A DNA stretch of 64,000 nt from Cercis canadensis (lineage: Eukaryota; Streptophyta; Magnoliopsida; Fabales; Fabaceae). The translations under genes and the position numbers were made by a program. The stretch lies in contig QAOA01007183.1 of the NCBI GenBank assembly GCA_003255065.1, positions 729,001 to 793,000 of the forward strand, given 5' to 3'. The notes beneath the pieces were generated by a model, which had not been told where the DNA came from, made no database searches, and saw only the letters and a list, made by a program, of their open reading frames with translations. Below, piece after piece: positions 1 to 9,052 of the stretch. Numbering within the stretch: position 1 is the first letter of the stretch; every line of letters begins with the position of its first letter.

Positions 1-880
1 TTTTATAAACACAAATTTGTGCAAGTTGCACTGATGTGAGCTGCTGATTTCCTGCTGTTTTCAAGCTGCAAGAAGCATGGTAGGGATGGTGCTGGACTGG
101 TGACTTTGCTGAAATGTGGATTGCTGCCTTGCTACCTTGCGTGTTGCCTTCAACAGCATTTATTTCTTCTCTGCTTTTTTTTATTTTATTATTCATTTGT
201 AATTAATAATTTTTTTTGCATTTTTATATTCTTTAAGTTATATATATTTTTTTGTGATTTTTGTTAGCATTTTTAGTTATATTTGTTTTATTTTGTAGTA
301 TTGAAATATTTTAATTGAGCACACAAAATATGGTTCCAAAGACCATGATCCCAAAAATAATCCATGTACAAATTTGGGTGTCAACATCTTTTATGGAATC
401 TATGTTCTTAATCCCTATGGTCCTCTATCACAACTAACTTTCTAGTATCATTGTAATCACCTACTCATCTAAATTGATGGTCAGTCAAAAAGAAGCATTA
501 AGTATGGAGATCAAGAAGTCAATTTAAGAAGAAGGTCTTTTGATTAATTCATTAGAAATTAAAAATCATCCTAAGCTAGGCTACATCTCCACCCTAGATA
601 GTGGAATTAGTTCATGATAATTGCAGAAAATAACATTATACACAGATTAGACATGAATAACAAGAAAGAGATGAAGAATTGAACTATGGGATGTGATGAT
701 TCGATGCCGAAAGTCTCAATCTTCAAGCTTGAATCCTCTTCTCTCCATAGCGTGGAACCCTCATTTAGACTTTAAGAGTCCTATTTATAGTTCTTAGGAA
801 ATTTAGGAGAAAAATGAATTAAATTAAAATAGGATTCCTAGTGAAATTAGGAAGCTTAAAGGTCAAATCACAAGTTGACC
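1..880. other. AT-rich non-genic DNA
   Basis: No reading frame, RNA gene or recognisable domain was seen here. The first 300 bases are T-rich, and the rest is ordinary AT-rich plant spacer leading into the GC-palindrome array. It is probably old repeat sequence upstream of the broken P450 fragment, but nothing identifies its family. Confidence 0.5.
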
Positions 881-886
881 GCCGAG

Positions 887-1198
887 GGGCTGCAGCCCTA
901 GGTTTGGGCGCTGCAGCGCCCTGAAGTTTGCCTGATGGGCGCCAGCACCCTTCTTTCTGGATTTCAATCCCTGTTTGCTGAAGCTAGGGCGCTGCGGCGC
1001 CTGGTGTAGGGCGCTGTGGCGCCCTCCTTTTCTCGTGCTGAGGCGTTGTGGCGCCCTTCCTTCTGTTCTCAGTCTGCAGCTTCCTGAACATAGGGCGCTA
1101 CGGCGCCTGGTGTAGGGTGCTGTGGCGCCCTCCTTGCTGAAATCTGGCTAGTTACGCATTGGGACGCTGTGGCGCCCTGAGTGGGGGTTGCGGCGCCC
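887..1198. repeat. Array of imperfect GC palindromes (GGGCGC..GCGCCC type)
   Basis: About ten copies of a 14-17 base palindromic unit sit in 312 bases that are otherwise ordinary. The cleanest, gggcgctgcagcgccc at 906-921, is a perfect palindrome. Variants lie near 887, 937, 987, 1009, 1041, 1093, 1115, 1161 and 1184, with centres CTGCAG, CTGCGG, CTGTGG or CTACGG. Two copies are separated by the same spacer (ctggtgtag), at 1001-1009 and 1106-1114, which suggests a small internal duplication. No coding frame explains the pattern. It may belong to an unidentified retroelement that also supplies the flanking sequence. Confidence 0.8.
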
Positions 1199-1397
1199 AA
1201 TTCCTTCCTTCACTTCCAACTTGCATGATTTTCCTTCTTTCTTGCACCGAATTTCTCCAAAATGGCTTCCAAGGTTCCCAAAACATATACCTACAAAAAT
1301 GAGATTTAAATCATGAAAACCTATCCTAAAATACTTAAGAATAGACAAGAATCAAGCAAGAACATTATGAGATAAACGGTATAAAATCCACTTATCA

Positions 1398-1638
1398 AGG
1401 TCATCACTTTGAGTTGATACCATTTGGAAGTGGCAGAAGAATATGTCCCGGCATATCTTTTGACCTCCAAATGATTCATCTGACTTTGGCCACTTGTCTA
1501 CACTCCTTTGAAATCTCAAAGCCTTCTTATGAACCTATTGATATGACTGAGATCTTCGGAATAATAAGCATGAAAGCTACTCCCCTTGATGTTCTCATCA
1601 GACCCCGCTTGTCTTCTAACCTTCTTGGAAAAATGTGA
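1398..1638 (+). pseudogene. CYP82-type cytochrome P450, C-terminal fragment
   Basis: The frame reads through the heme-binding loop of a plant P450: [16 protein letters not shown], with the axial Cys in [10 protein letters not shown]. It continues through the L-helix and the family C-terminus (..[16 protein letters not shown]) to a stop. The wording matches the CYP82 family. Everything N-terminal of the heme loop is missing upstream, where the frame runs into AT-rich repeat DNA, so this is a detached last-exon fragment rather than a gene. Matching N-terminal and central fragments of the same family lie about 2 kb downstream on the same strand in the wrong order. No function is expected. The family call rests on motif recognition only. 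Confidence 0.85.
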
Positions 1639-2085
1639 TCATATTGGTAGGTGTACTTAATGTATGTTAAAGGTATGAAAGTCCCTAGTAGGAAGTAGTA
1701 TCATGGACTTGAAATAAATTCCAACCTCAAGGAGAAGATGATTCAAGAATGGGGGAGGACTATATCCTCCTATCCCTTAGTGTGCAACACAATTGTGGAC
1801 CAAAAATATAACTTGTGTTACTTTTTTTTTTCCACTCTATTTTGAATAATATATTGTATTATTTAATATATAAATTAAAAATTTGAGCCCTGTCATTAGT
1901 TTAAGTAGCTAGGTTGAACATGTTTTATATCTATATAATATGAATATTTTTAAAGATAAGAATAAAAGTAAATTACCTTCTCGAGTAATGTAAAAATAAC
2001 ATTATATTCTATTATTTTGCAACCAATTTGGCTTATCCCACTTTGAAGGGAATGAGGGTCACTCATTTTTTTATTTTATTTTTAT
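1639..2085. other. Spacer between P450 fragment and Mutator-like element
   Basis: AT-rich sequence with no coding signal. It may contain the decayed 3' flank of the P450 fragment. Its last nine bases (2077-2085) are the left target-site duplication of the following element. Confidence 0.4.
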
Positions 2086-2397
2086 GAGTAAAACATCATT
2101 TTGGTCCTTGAAAGATTTGGGATTAAACAAAATCGTCCCTGAAATATAGGAAACAACAAAATGGTTCTCCAAAGATGCAACATCCATAACAAAATGGTCC
2201 TCCGTTAGTGTAGTCTGTTTGCAAGTGACGGAAGTGCTGACGTGTCACCGTTAAATGCTTACTTGGCCTGTTAGTGACTGACGTGGCACACTAAAATGGT
2301 CCTTCTTCATTTCTTCCCCATTCCCCCTCCCATTCACGCACACCCCTTCTTCACCTTCCTCCATTTTCATTTCTCAAGCTCCCACCCAAGCACCACC
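2086..2397 (+). repeat. Left terminal inverted repeat of Mutator-like element
   Basis: Pairs with the reverse complement of 3031-3341 with scattered substitutions. It begins immediately after the nonamer tatttttat. The inner edge is set where the two arms diverge, at the aagcaccac / gtggtgctt match. Confidence 0.85.
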
Positions 2398-2429
2398 GCC
2401 GGCCACCCCTTGCTTAGTTGGCCTCACGA

Positions 2430-2995
2430 TAGGAGGGCAGGATACTGTACAGTCTCTACCTTCCCCAAGCAAAGCCCGAATGGAGGAAACAACAGGAGCA
2501 CATGTATGAGTATCAAGGCATCCTTCATTAATCAACTTAACAGCAATTAAGGAGTCTGTTTCCAGAATAACCTAATGCAACCCTTCACGAACGACCCAAT
2601 CTAAAGCAATGTGAATATATCACAGCTCTGCAAGAAGACCATTGCAAACTCCTAGGCCAGCTGCAAACCTATGCACCCAAGCTCCAGTATGATCTCTAAG
2701 CACACCTCCATAACCAGCTAGGCCATTGGTAGAGAAACAAGACCCATCAACATTAAACTTGTACCATCCAACTTTTGGGCACTTCCAACCCACTTTGATC
2801 TTTTTCCCAGGCAAGAAACTCCTTCCATGCAACTGAGCACTGGCCTGCGACCTAACATACTCCTTTGCACTATGAGAAATGGATAAGCTGAGGTCCCCAT
2901 AATTACTATGACCTTCAAAAACAAGTTTATTCCTACTCCACCACAAACTCTAGCAAGCAATCCCAAAAATCGTTTGCCAATCACTACCATTTTCA
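2430..2995 (-). pseudogene. RNase H-like (RVT_3 type) fragment inside the Mutator-like element
   Basis: Minus-strand translation gives WWSRNKLVFEGH, then a linker and KVGWYKFNVDGSCF..AGYGGVLRDHTGAW. This is the start of the plant RNase H-like domain found in L1-type LINEs and related host genes, with the first catalytic Asp in NVDGS. After an in-frame stop at AEL* the same frame resumes with VILETDSLIAVKLINEG, which holds the next conserved acidic segment (ETDS). Stops before SLWW, after LLAEL and before VILETDS show it is dead. The most likely history is capture of a LINE or RNase H gene fragment between the Mutator TIRs. The alternative is a LINE insertion into an existing element. Confidence 0.75.
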
Positions 2996-3030
2996 CCACC
3001 ACGCACCACCCCTCTCTCTCCAAGTGGTGC

Positions 3031-3341
3031 GTGGTGCTTGGGTGGGAGCTTGAGAAGTGAAAATAGAGGAAGGTGAAGAAAGGGTGTGCATGAATGGGAG
3101 GAGAAATGGGGAAGAAATGACGAAGGACCATTTTAGTGTGTCACATCAGTCACTAAAAGGCCAAATAAGCATTTAACAGTGACACGTCAGCACTTCCGTC
3201 ACCTGCAAACGGACTACGCTAACGGAGGACCATGTTGTTATGGATGTTACATATTTGGAGGACCATTTTGTTGTTTCCTATCTTTCAGAGACGATTTTGT
3301 TTAATCCCAAATCTTTCAATGACCAAAATGGTGATTTACTC
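3031..3341 (-). repeat. Right terminal inverted repeat of Mutator-like element
   Basis: Inverted partner of 2086-2397. It ends immediately before the second copy of the nonamer at 3342-3350. Confidence 0.85.
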
Positions 3342-3524
3342 TATTTTTATCTTTTGGGCCCATGTTAAATCTCACTCTTTTTGATATTATTATTTCGTAT
3401 CGTTAGCCCCACTCACTCTGTTTATCTCCGTCTTCATATCAGTGAAGATTAGTAAAAGGGATCATGTGACATCCTGTAAACTAAGGGTGTGACTGGTTCA
3501 GTTTACATCCCAAACCGACACCAA

Positions 3525-4182
3525 TTCCAGAAAGCACCACAATAACCTCTCCTGCTCCCAGACAAGCTCTCCGTTTAAGATCTTCGCCTTCTTGCTCTTC
3601 CTCTATGTGCTTTCATCGATTCCCCTTCTCGGTGGATCACAACCACCTCACGTCACCTTGGGCGACATGGCCGACAAATATGGACCGGTCTTTACCGAGC
3701 TTTGATTGTGAGCAGTTGGGAGATTGGTAAAGAGTGCTTCACTGTAAACGACATAGCGTTTGCTAACCGTCCTAAAACTCTATCTGCTCGAGTTTTTGGA
3801 TACAAGTTGGCCATGTTCGGGTTCAGCCCCTACTGGCGTCACATAAGGAAGCTTGGCCACAGTGGAGGTCCTCTCCAATCACCGGCTTGAAATTGGAAGA
3901 GAACGGCTGGTGGTGGAATCAGACTTGAACAACCTTGTGTATCTGCAACCCATCCTCAAGGAAACCATGCGCTTCTACCCAGCTGCACCACTCCTTGGAA
4001 CTTGGAAGAGTGCACAGTGGGTGGTACCAGCACGTGCACGCCTCTTTTTTCTTTTTTCCTTATCGCAGGAAAGGCCCTAATTTTAGCTGGGTCGGAGACG
4101 ACAACAGTGACATTTATCTGGGCTCTTGCCTTACTGCTCAACAACCGTGAAGTCCTATACAAGGCCCAAGATGAATTGAAGA
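3525..4182 (+). pseudogene. CYP82-type cytochrome P450, rearranged N-terminal and central fragments
   Basis: Three frames, read in pieces, recover CYP82 segments. First comes an N-terminal hydrophobic stretch followed by PHVTLGDMADKYGPVFT. Then [34 protein letters not shown]. After a one-base frame change come [12 protein letters not shown], then [26 protein letters not shown] (K-helix, ExxR), then MEECTVGG, and finally [23 protein letters not shown] (I-helix oxygen-binding motif). In an intact P450 the I-helix precedes the K-helix, so the order is scrambled as well as frameshifted, and large parts are missing. The fragment ends in a (TC)n/(TA)n run just before LINE sequence. Together with the heme-loop piece at 1398-1638 this is the wreck of at least one CYP82 gene. 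Confidence 0.85.
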
Positions 4183-4189
4183 ATCTCTT

Positions 4190-4221
<32 letters not shown>
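4183..4221. repeat. (TC)n/(TA)n microsatellite
   Basis: A compound simple repeat of TC then TA dinucleotides directly follows the P450 I-helix fragment. Confidence 0.9.
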
Positions 4222-5705
4222 AAAATGAACTTGTCTTTTGTCTTCTTTTGTATGTCCCTTTATATATAAACTAGCTTACAACCCGCGTGATGTAAAAGGT
4301 ATTATAAAATTTAATTCATAGAAAATATTTCACTTAAACATATTACGAAAATATAATAAAGAAATCATGTGCGCTGGTTATATTATAATCAAATCTTATT
4401 ACTTTGCTAGTCTAACATATTATTACTAATAAGGCTTCACTTAAGCTAGAGATTAATCCATCAAAATCTCGCGTTTGCTTGTATCCAGCCACTCCTTCAG
4501 AAGAAAAAGAAAAAATATGTCACCATCTTCAATATAGAATCTCAGATTCTTTGGGGAATTATTTGGGATTCCCTTTGGGAATTGATAGGGCGTCAAAAGG
4601 GAATTTTCAATTTGTAAATAAGGTGACAGAACGGTTGGGTGCTTGGCAAAAAAAATATTGTCCTAAGCTAGTAGACTCACGCTAATCAAGTCGGTCTTCC
4701 CACCTATTACATGCAAGGAGTAGCTCTACCAACCTCTATCTGTAATAACATTGACAAAGCAATTGACAACTTCTTGTGGGGCTATAAAGAAGAGAAAAAG
4801 AAATTGCACCTTGTTGGTTGGGAAAAAATCACAAAGCATGAGAAGAAAGGCGGATTGGGACTGAAAAAATTCAAGTGTCGTAACGTAGCCTTCATGGCTA
4901 AATTGAGATGGAGACTGGTTAAGGAGCCAAATAGCCTTTGGAGCTTATGCATGGGAGCTGAATATGGAAGTGATCTCACGCGAGGAAATTAATAATGCAA
5001 AATCTATCACTAGGAAGAGCCTACAACAGGATTAGAGTGTTATGAAAAAGGAAAAAAATGGCTTATTAGAAATGGCCAAGAGATCCGTTTTTGGACAGAT
5101 AAGTGGTTGGATTTGGGTAGCCTTCGTCACTTGATAGAGGGACCATTTCCAAGGTTTGAAGAACAAAGGGTTGTGACAAACTACATATCCCCAAATGGGG
5201 AATGGAACCTGGAGTCACTTCCCTTTATATATCCTCCCTTCAAATGTGATTGATTCCATGAGTGCTTGTCCTCGTGCTTCCTCAAATTCCAAGGAATACT
5301 ATTTTCGGATGGTGTGGAGAAAGATAAGGAAATTTCAGCCTCCCCAGCTCATACAATTTGTTGGACCCTAGTTTCTTGTCACCACTCTCCCCAAACCCAA
5401 GTTGGGTTTGGAAAATCAACAACCATCCATGTATTCACCACTTCCTGTGGTTAGCCTACCTAGAAAAACTTCCCTGCAAAGCTTTGCTTTCATCTAGAAA
5501 TATCATTCCTTCTCTTTTGTGCTCCCTGTGCAACTCACAGCCGGAAACTTGTTTTCATATTTTCAAGGAATGTCCAGTTATCTCTCCCATATTTGGGACA
5601 ACATCCATCTTGTCCCAGACCCAGATCCTGGTGGATTGCAACATTGGTTTTAGTCTAACTGCATGAACCCTACTACCATTTACGGAATATCTGCAGGGTC
5701 CATTT

Positions 5706-6335
5706 TTGCATATACATGCTGGAGCTAGCATTTGGCACCATAGAAACCAGTCGGTCTTTGAGAACCAGCCCTTTGCAGTGTCAAAAACTTTCTCCTTTGC
5801 TCTGGGAAGAGCTTCAGAATATTTCTTTCTAAACTCCAAAACCCCAGTGCAAAACCATAGGCATGAAGTTTATATAACGTGGCAACCTCCACCTTCTGAG
5901 TATTTCAAGTTAAACATAAATGGCTCAGCAGTAGGAAACCCGGGACTATTAGGGGCAGGAGGTATTATTAGGAATCACAATGGAGAATGGATTGCGGGTT
6001 TCTTTAAGAAAGTAGGTGTTGGGTCTTCAAACCTAGCAGAAATATGGGCGGTCCTAGAAGGCATCGGCCTTGCTTTCCAGTTGGGAATTACAAAACTTAT
6101 TGAAGTTGACTCTACTTTTGTCTTAAATGCTTTCAGGGACACCCAAAGTTCTAACCACCATTATACTCCTTTGGTTGAACAATGCAGGGAACTATTGCAG
6201 GAGATTCCCCATTCTAGTATAAACCATGTGTTTAGAGAAGCTAATAGAGGTGCTGATGTAATGGCTAAAGCAGCTCACAGCTTGGATAGCCAGTTTGAAA
6301 AGTTTGATTCCCCTCCCCTTTTTTTAGGAATGTAA
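5706..6335 (+). pseudogene. LINE RNase H-domain open frame
   Basis: This uninterrupted frame of 209 codons covers the end of the LINE polyprotein. An N-terminal segment (SIWHHRNQSVFENQPF) is followed by an RNase H-like domain: FKLNINGSAVGNPGLLGAGG, then NLAEIWAVLEGI, EVDSTFVLN and HVFREANRGADVMAKAA. The usual first catalytic Asp (normally NVDGS) is Asn here (NINGS), while the later Glu and Asp positions (AE.., EVDS, ..GAD) look retained. It is part of the truncated LINE and has no start context of its own, so it is not expected to be a functional host gene. Confidence 0.75.
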
Positions 6336-6520
6336 TCTGTTTTGATGCTATAGGGAGATGTCTCCCTAAACTTGTTAGCTCTGTTGGTTTTGAAGAATCC
6401 TCATATGACTGACCTGTGGCTCAGCGAGGTTCTTAGTTACTTTGGTTTGATTGTAAGCTACTTTATCTATTTTAATTGAATTCTAGTTTTACAAAAAAAA
6501 AAAAAAAAAAAAAAAAAAAA

Positions 6521-6521
6521 N
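6521..6521. other. Assembly join (single N) in the LINE poly(A) tail
   Basis: One undetermined base within the A-run that ends the LINE. The true tail length and possibly some adjacent sequence are unresolved. Confidence 0.8.
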
Positions 6522-6535
6522 AAAAAAAAAAAAAA

Positions 6536-9052
6536 GAGGCTAACACCTCAAGAGATAGAAGATTAAAAAGGTTAAAACAAACAAATATGATATAAGTATA
6601 CAACAAAAGACCACTTATAAGTCAAAAGAAAAAGGGCCAATTACATATAATATATGGTAGAGGAATTATAATTTACAAAGATAGTACCATGACATAACTA
6701 ATGAAACTACATGACACCACAAGAACCCTTAAGGGATGATGATACTTGTCAAGGAGCCAGCTGGTTTTTTTTTTTTTTTAATGCCAAAAAAGAGCCAGCT
6801 GTTGAATGTAACATATATGGGTTGCGCATAAATGGTCCATACATAGGGCAAGGGATGGTCAATTCGTGATCAGTCACAAAGGTGGTCCTAATTAGTAGAA
6901 TATGAACATTGATTGTGTCATTTCTCGGAGCACATGGTGTTGGCACGATCATCATCAGTGGTGGCCTAAACACATCGTCAAAACGCTTTTAATTTTATAT
7001 ATATATACACACGTTCATGTGAATGCCGATGAGCAACCAAAAAACAAAGTGTATCATGCCCGATTAGTCATGGTCCGTTAAGTCTTATCTGTCATGATTT
7101 ACGTATCAGATAGATCCCAACAGACATTGGGCAATGGCCAGCCCAACTGCATGTAAAGATATGAAATCAGGAAAAAGCTCATGCATTATCGTTTTCCTTT
7201 TCGATTTTTGCTAACGTTTCATGGTCCAATTTTTTTCTTTTTTTCATTGAACACTTGATCTTAGTTTATGTGGTTGAAACTTGAAAGGAGTCCTCTTTAA
7301 TTCCCATTCTAGGAAAAAACAAAACAGAAAATCTTTGACTAATTATGTGATCACCAGATATTACCACGTCAATTTATTGGAAATGAATTTGAAGCTTATA
7401 TATATTACACCAAACAGCCAAATAAAATACCAAACTCATTTTTATTGATAAAAAATTCTCCTGACATCATTTTCGAATATATATTTAGATTTAGAAAATC
7501 AGGATTAAATCTCGCAGTGATACCTCCACCTTTTATAATATAATTTCATATGATGTTAGTTTACTCGGTAAATGCTAGATTGCCAATTTGCCAGGGAAGA
7601 AATCTCATGGATTGTGCATGGGGCACACTTAGACCTTTGGGTTGTTTTTTTGTAATGAGCCCCATCAATTCAATAAATGAAGCATATGCATCAGACATCA
7701 GTATTGGCAACAGATATTTAATTTGATTTATACATGTATTTAAGTTATTTTTCAAATATCAATTCTAATGTCATAAAATCATCTAAAATTAATTGGGAGA
7801 ATAGTTTGTTATTTTGAATAAGTATTGGATTGAAATCAAATTGAGACAAAGGAAGAGTCAAAAAAAATTTATTTAATTTTCTACTATTTATAATTAGTCC
7901 AAGCATGTTATTGGAACATAGCTATATTTTGCACAATTTCTTAAATCATAGCAAGTGTAGTCCTTGTAAACAAAATTTACATGGATCTAAGTGTTACCAC
8001 CACAAGTCATTGTAAGTGAAAATGATATATTGCCTCAAATGTCACTCCTGATAATCCAAATGTAGCTGTGATGTGCCTGCAGCTCATGGGGACATAGAAA
8101 AGTTGTAGTTAGAAATTAGAAGCATAGACTTTGGTGTTTTGTCCATGGAATTGACTATAATGTGATTTACGAAAAATGCACATGGTGCAACTTTAATTTT
8201 CTTTCGTAAAACTGGCCTGGTAATTTTTCTTAATAAATTTTTTTAAAACACAATTTGCTCTATCAATTTTAAAAAGTTCAAAATTTATGTAAGAAATTTA
8301 CTCAACTTTGCAAAAAAAAAACAAAACAAAGATGATGTAATTACCTCTAACGCAATTCAATTAAAAAAATAAATAAATAAAGATGACAACCCCGATAGAT
8401 ATGCACTTAATTGAAACAAGGGACGGCATTATGAGCTAATAATAAATGGGATTCTATTGCAGTTCAGGGCCCAACTTCTTGTACCATATTATCATTTATA
8501 ACCAGTTTATCTTATTTTAAGATCACAAAGATAATAAATTGGTGGTAGTTGAGATTCTTTATGGTGTAATAAGTTTTTTTTTTTTTTTTTTGTTACTTAC
8601 TTCCTCCGTAAATTCAAGATTGATATACCTGGGCTCTTGATTAAAGAGGCGCCCATGCACTAAGCTTCTGTAGAAAAGCGAGAGTGAATGATCTTGCATC
8701 GGTATAGATAATCAAAATATAATATCTTTATTTTCCAGATAGCATCTCCAAAAACAAAACTTATTTTTCCAGGTTGTTAATTGTGATCACAAACAATTTC
8801 GTTCCTGATACATTCACAAAAAATAGACAGCTAACATCAACAAAACTCTTAACCGTGGTTAAGTCAACTAACTAGGGCTACGAATTTCCGTAGTAGCCCT
8901 CAAGTCAAGTCTGAAAATAATACAACGATCGAAGTCACACGCAACGCATTCGTGAGAGACCAAAACCTTCATCTATCTTCCGCCCTCTCACTTTCACACT
9001 CTGCACACTTTTCAGTCGGCGATTACAACGGTGATCGGAACCTGAAGACACA
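6536..9052. other. Long AT-rich intergenic region upstream of the USP/kinase gene
   Basis: No exon-like frame or recognised element was found. The sequence is low-complexity AT-rich DNA with several T and A runs. The last part, from about 8900, becomes richer in GC and should include the promoter and 5' leader of the kinase gene starting at 9053, although no clear TATA box was seen at the expected distance. Confidence 0.5.

Larger units (their letters stand above)
2086..3341. mobile_element. Mutator-like element with long TIRs and captured RNase H fragment (Pack-MULE-like)
   Basis: The two ends form long terminal inverted repeats of about 311 bases (2086-2397 and 3031-3341), identical at roughly nine bases in ten by eye. 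They start GAGTAAA and end TTTACTC. Directly outside both ends lies the same nonamer, tatttttat (2077-2085 and 3342-3350), a 9-bp target-site duplication as expected for Mutator-superfamily transposition. No transposase is encoded in the 1256 bp, so the element is non-autonomous. The interior carries a degraded RNase H-like coding fragment on the minus strand, which makes it Pack-MULE-like. The TSD is AT-rich, so chance identity is possible, but its fit with both TIR ends is exact. Confidence 0.85.
4430..6535 (+). mobile_element. 5'-truncated L1-type LINE with poly(A) tail
   Basis: Broken frames in order give the end of a reverse transcriptase (LEINPSKSRVCLYP, then NYLGFPLG, then LPTYYMQGVALPTSICNNIDKAIDNFLWG and WEKITKHEKKGGLGLK). 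A zf-RVT zinc-binding segment follows (CSLCNSQPETCFHIFKECP), then an RNase H domain near 5880-6300. A long A-run at 6492-6534, interrupted by one N, closes the element as expected of target-primed integration. The endonuclease and most of the RT are absent and stops interrupt the RT and zf-RVT parts, so it is a dead 5'-truncated copy. The 5' boundary is uncertain, and no target-site duplication could be recognised. Confidence 0.85.
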
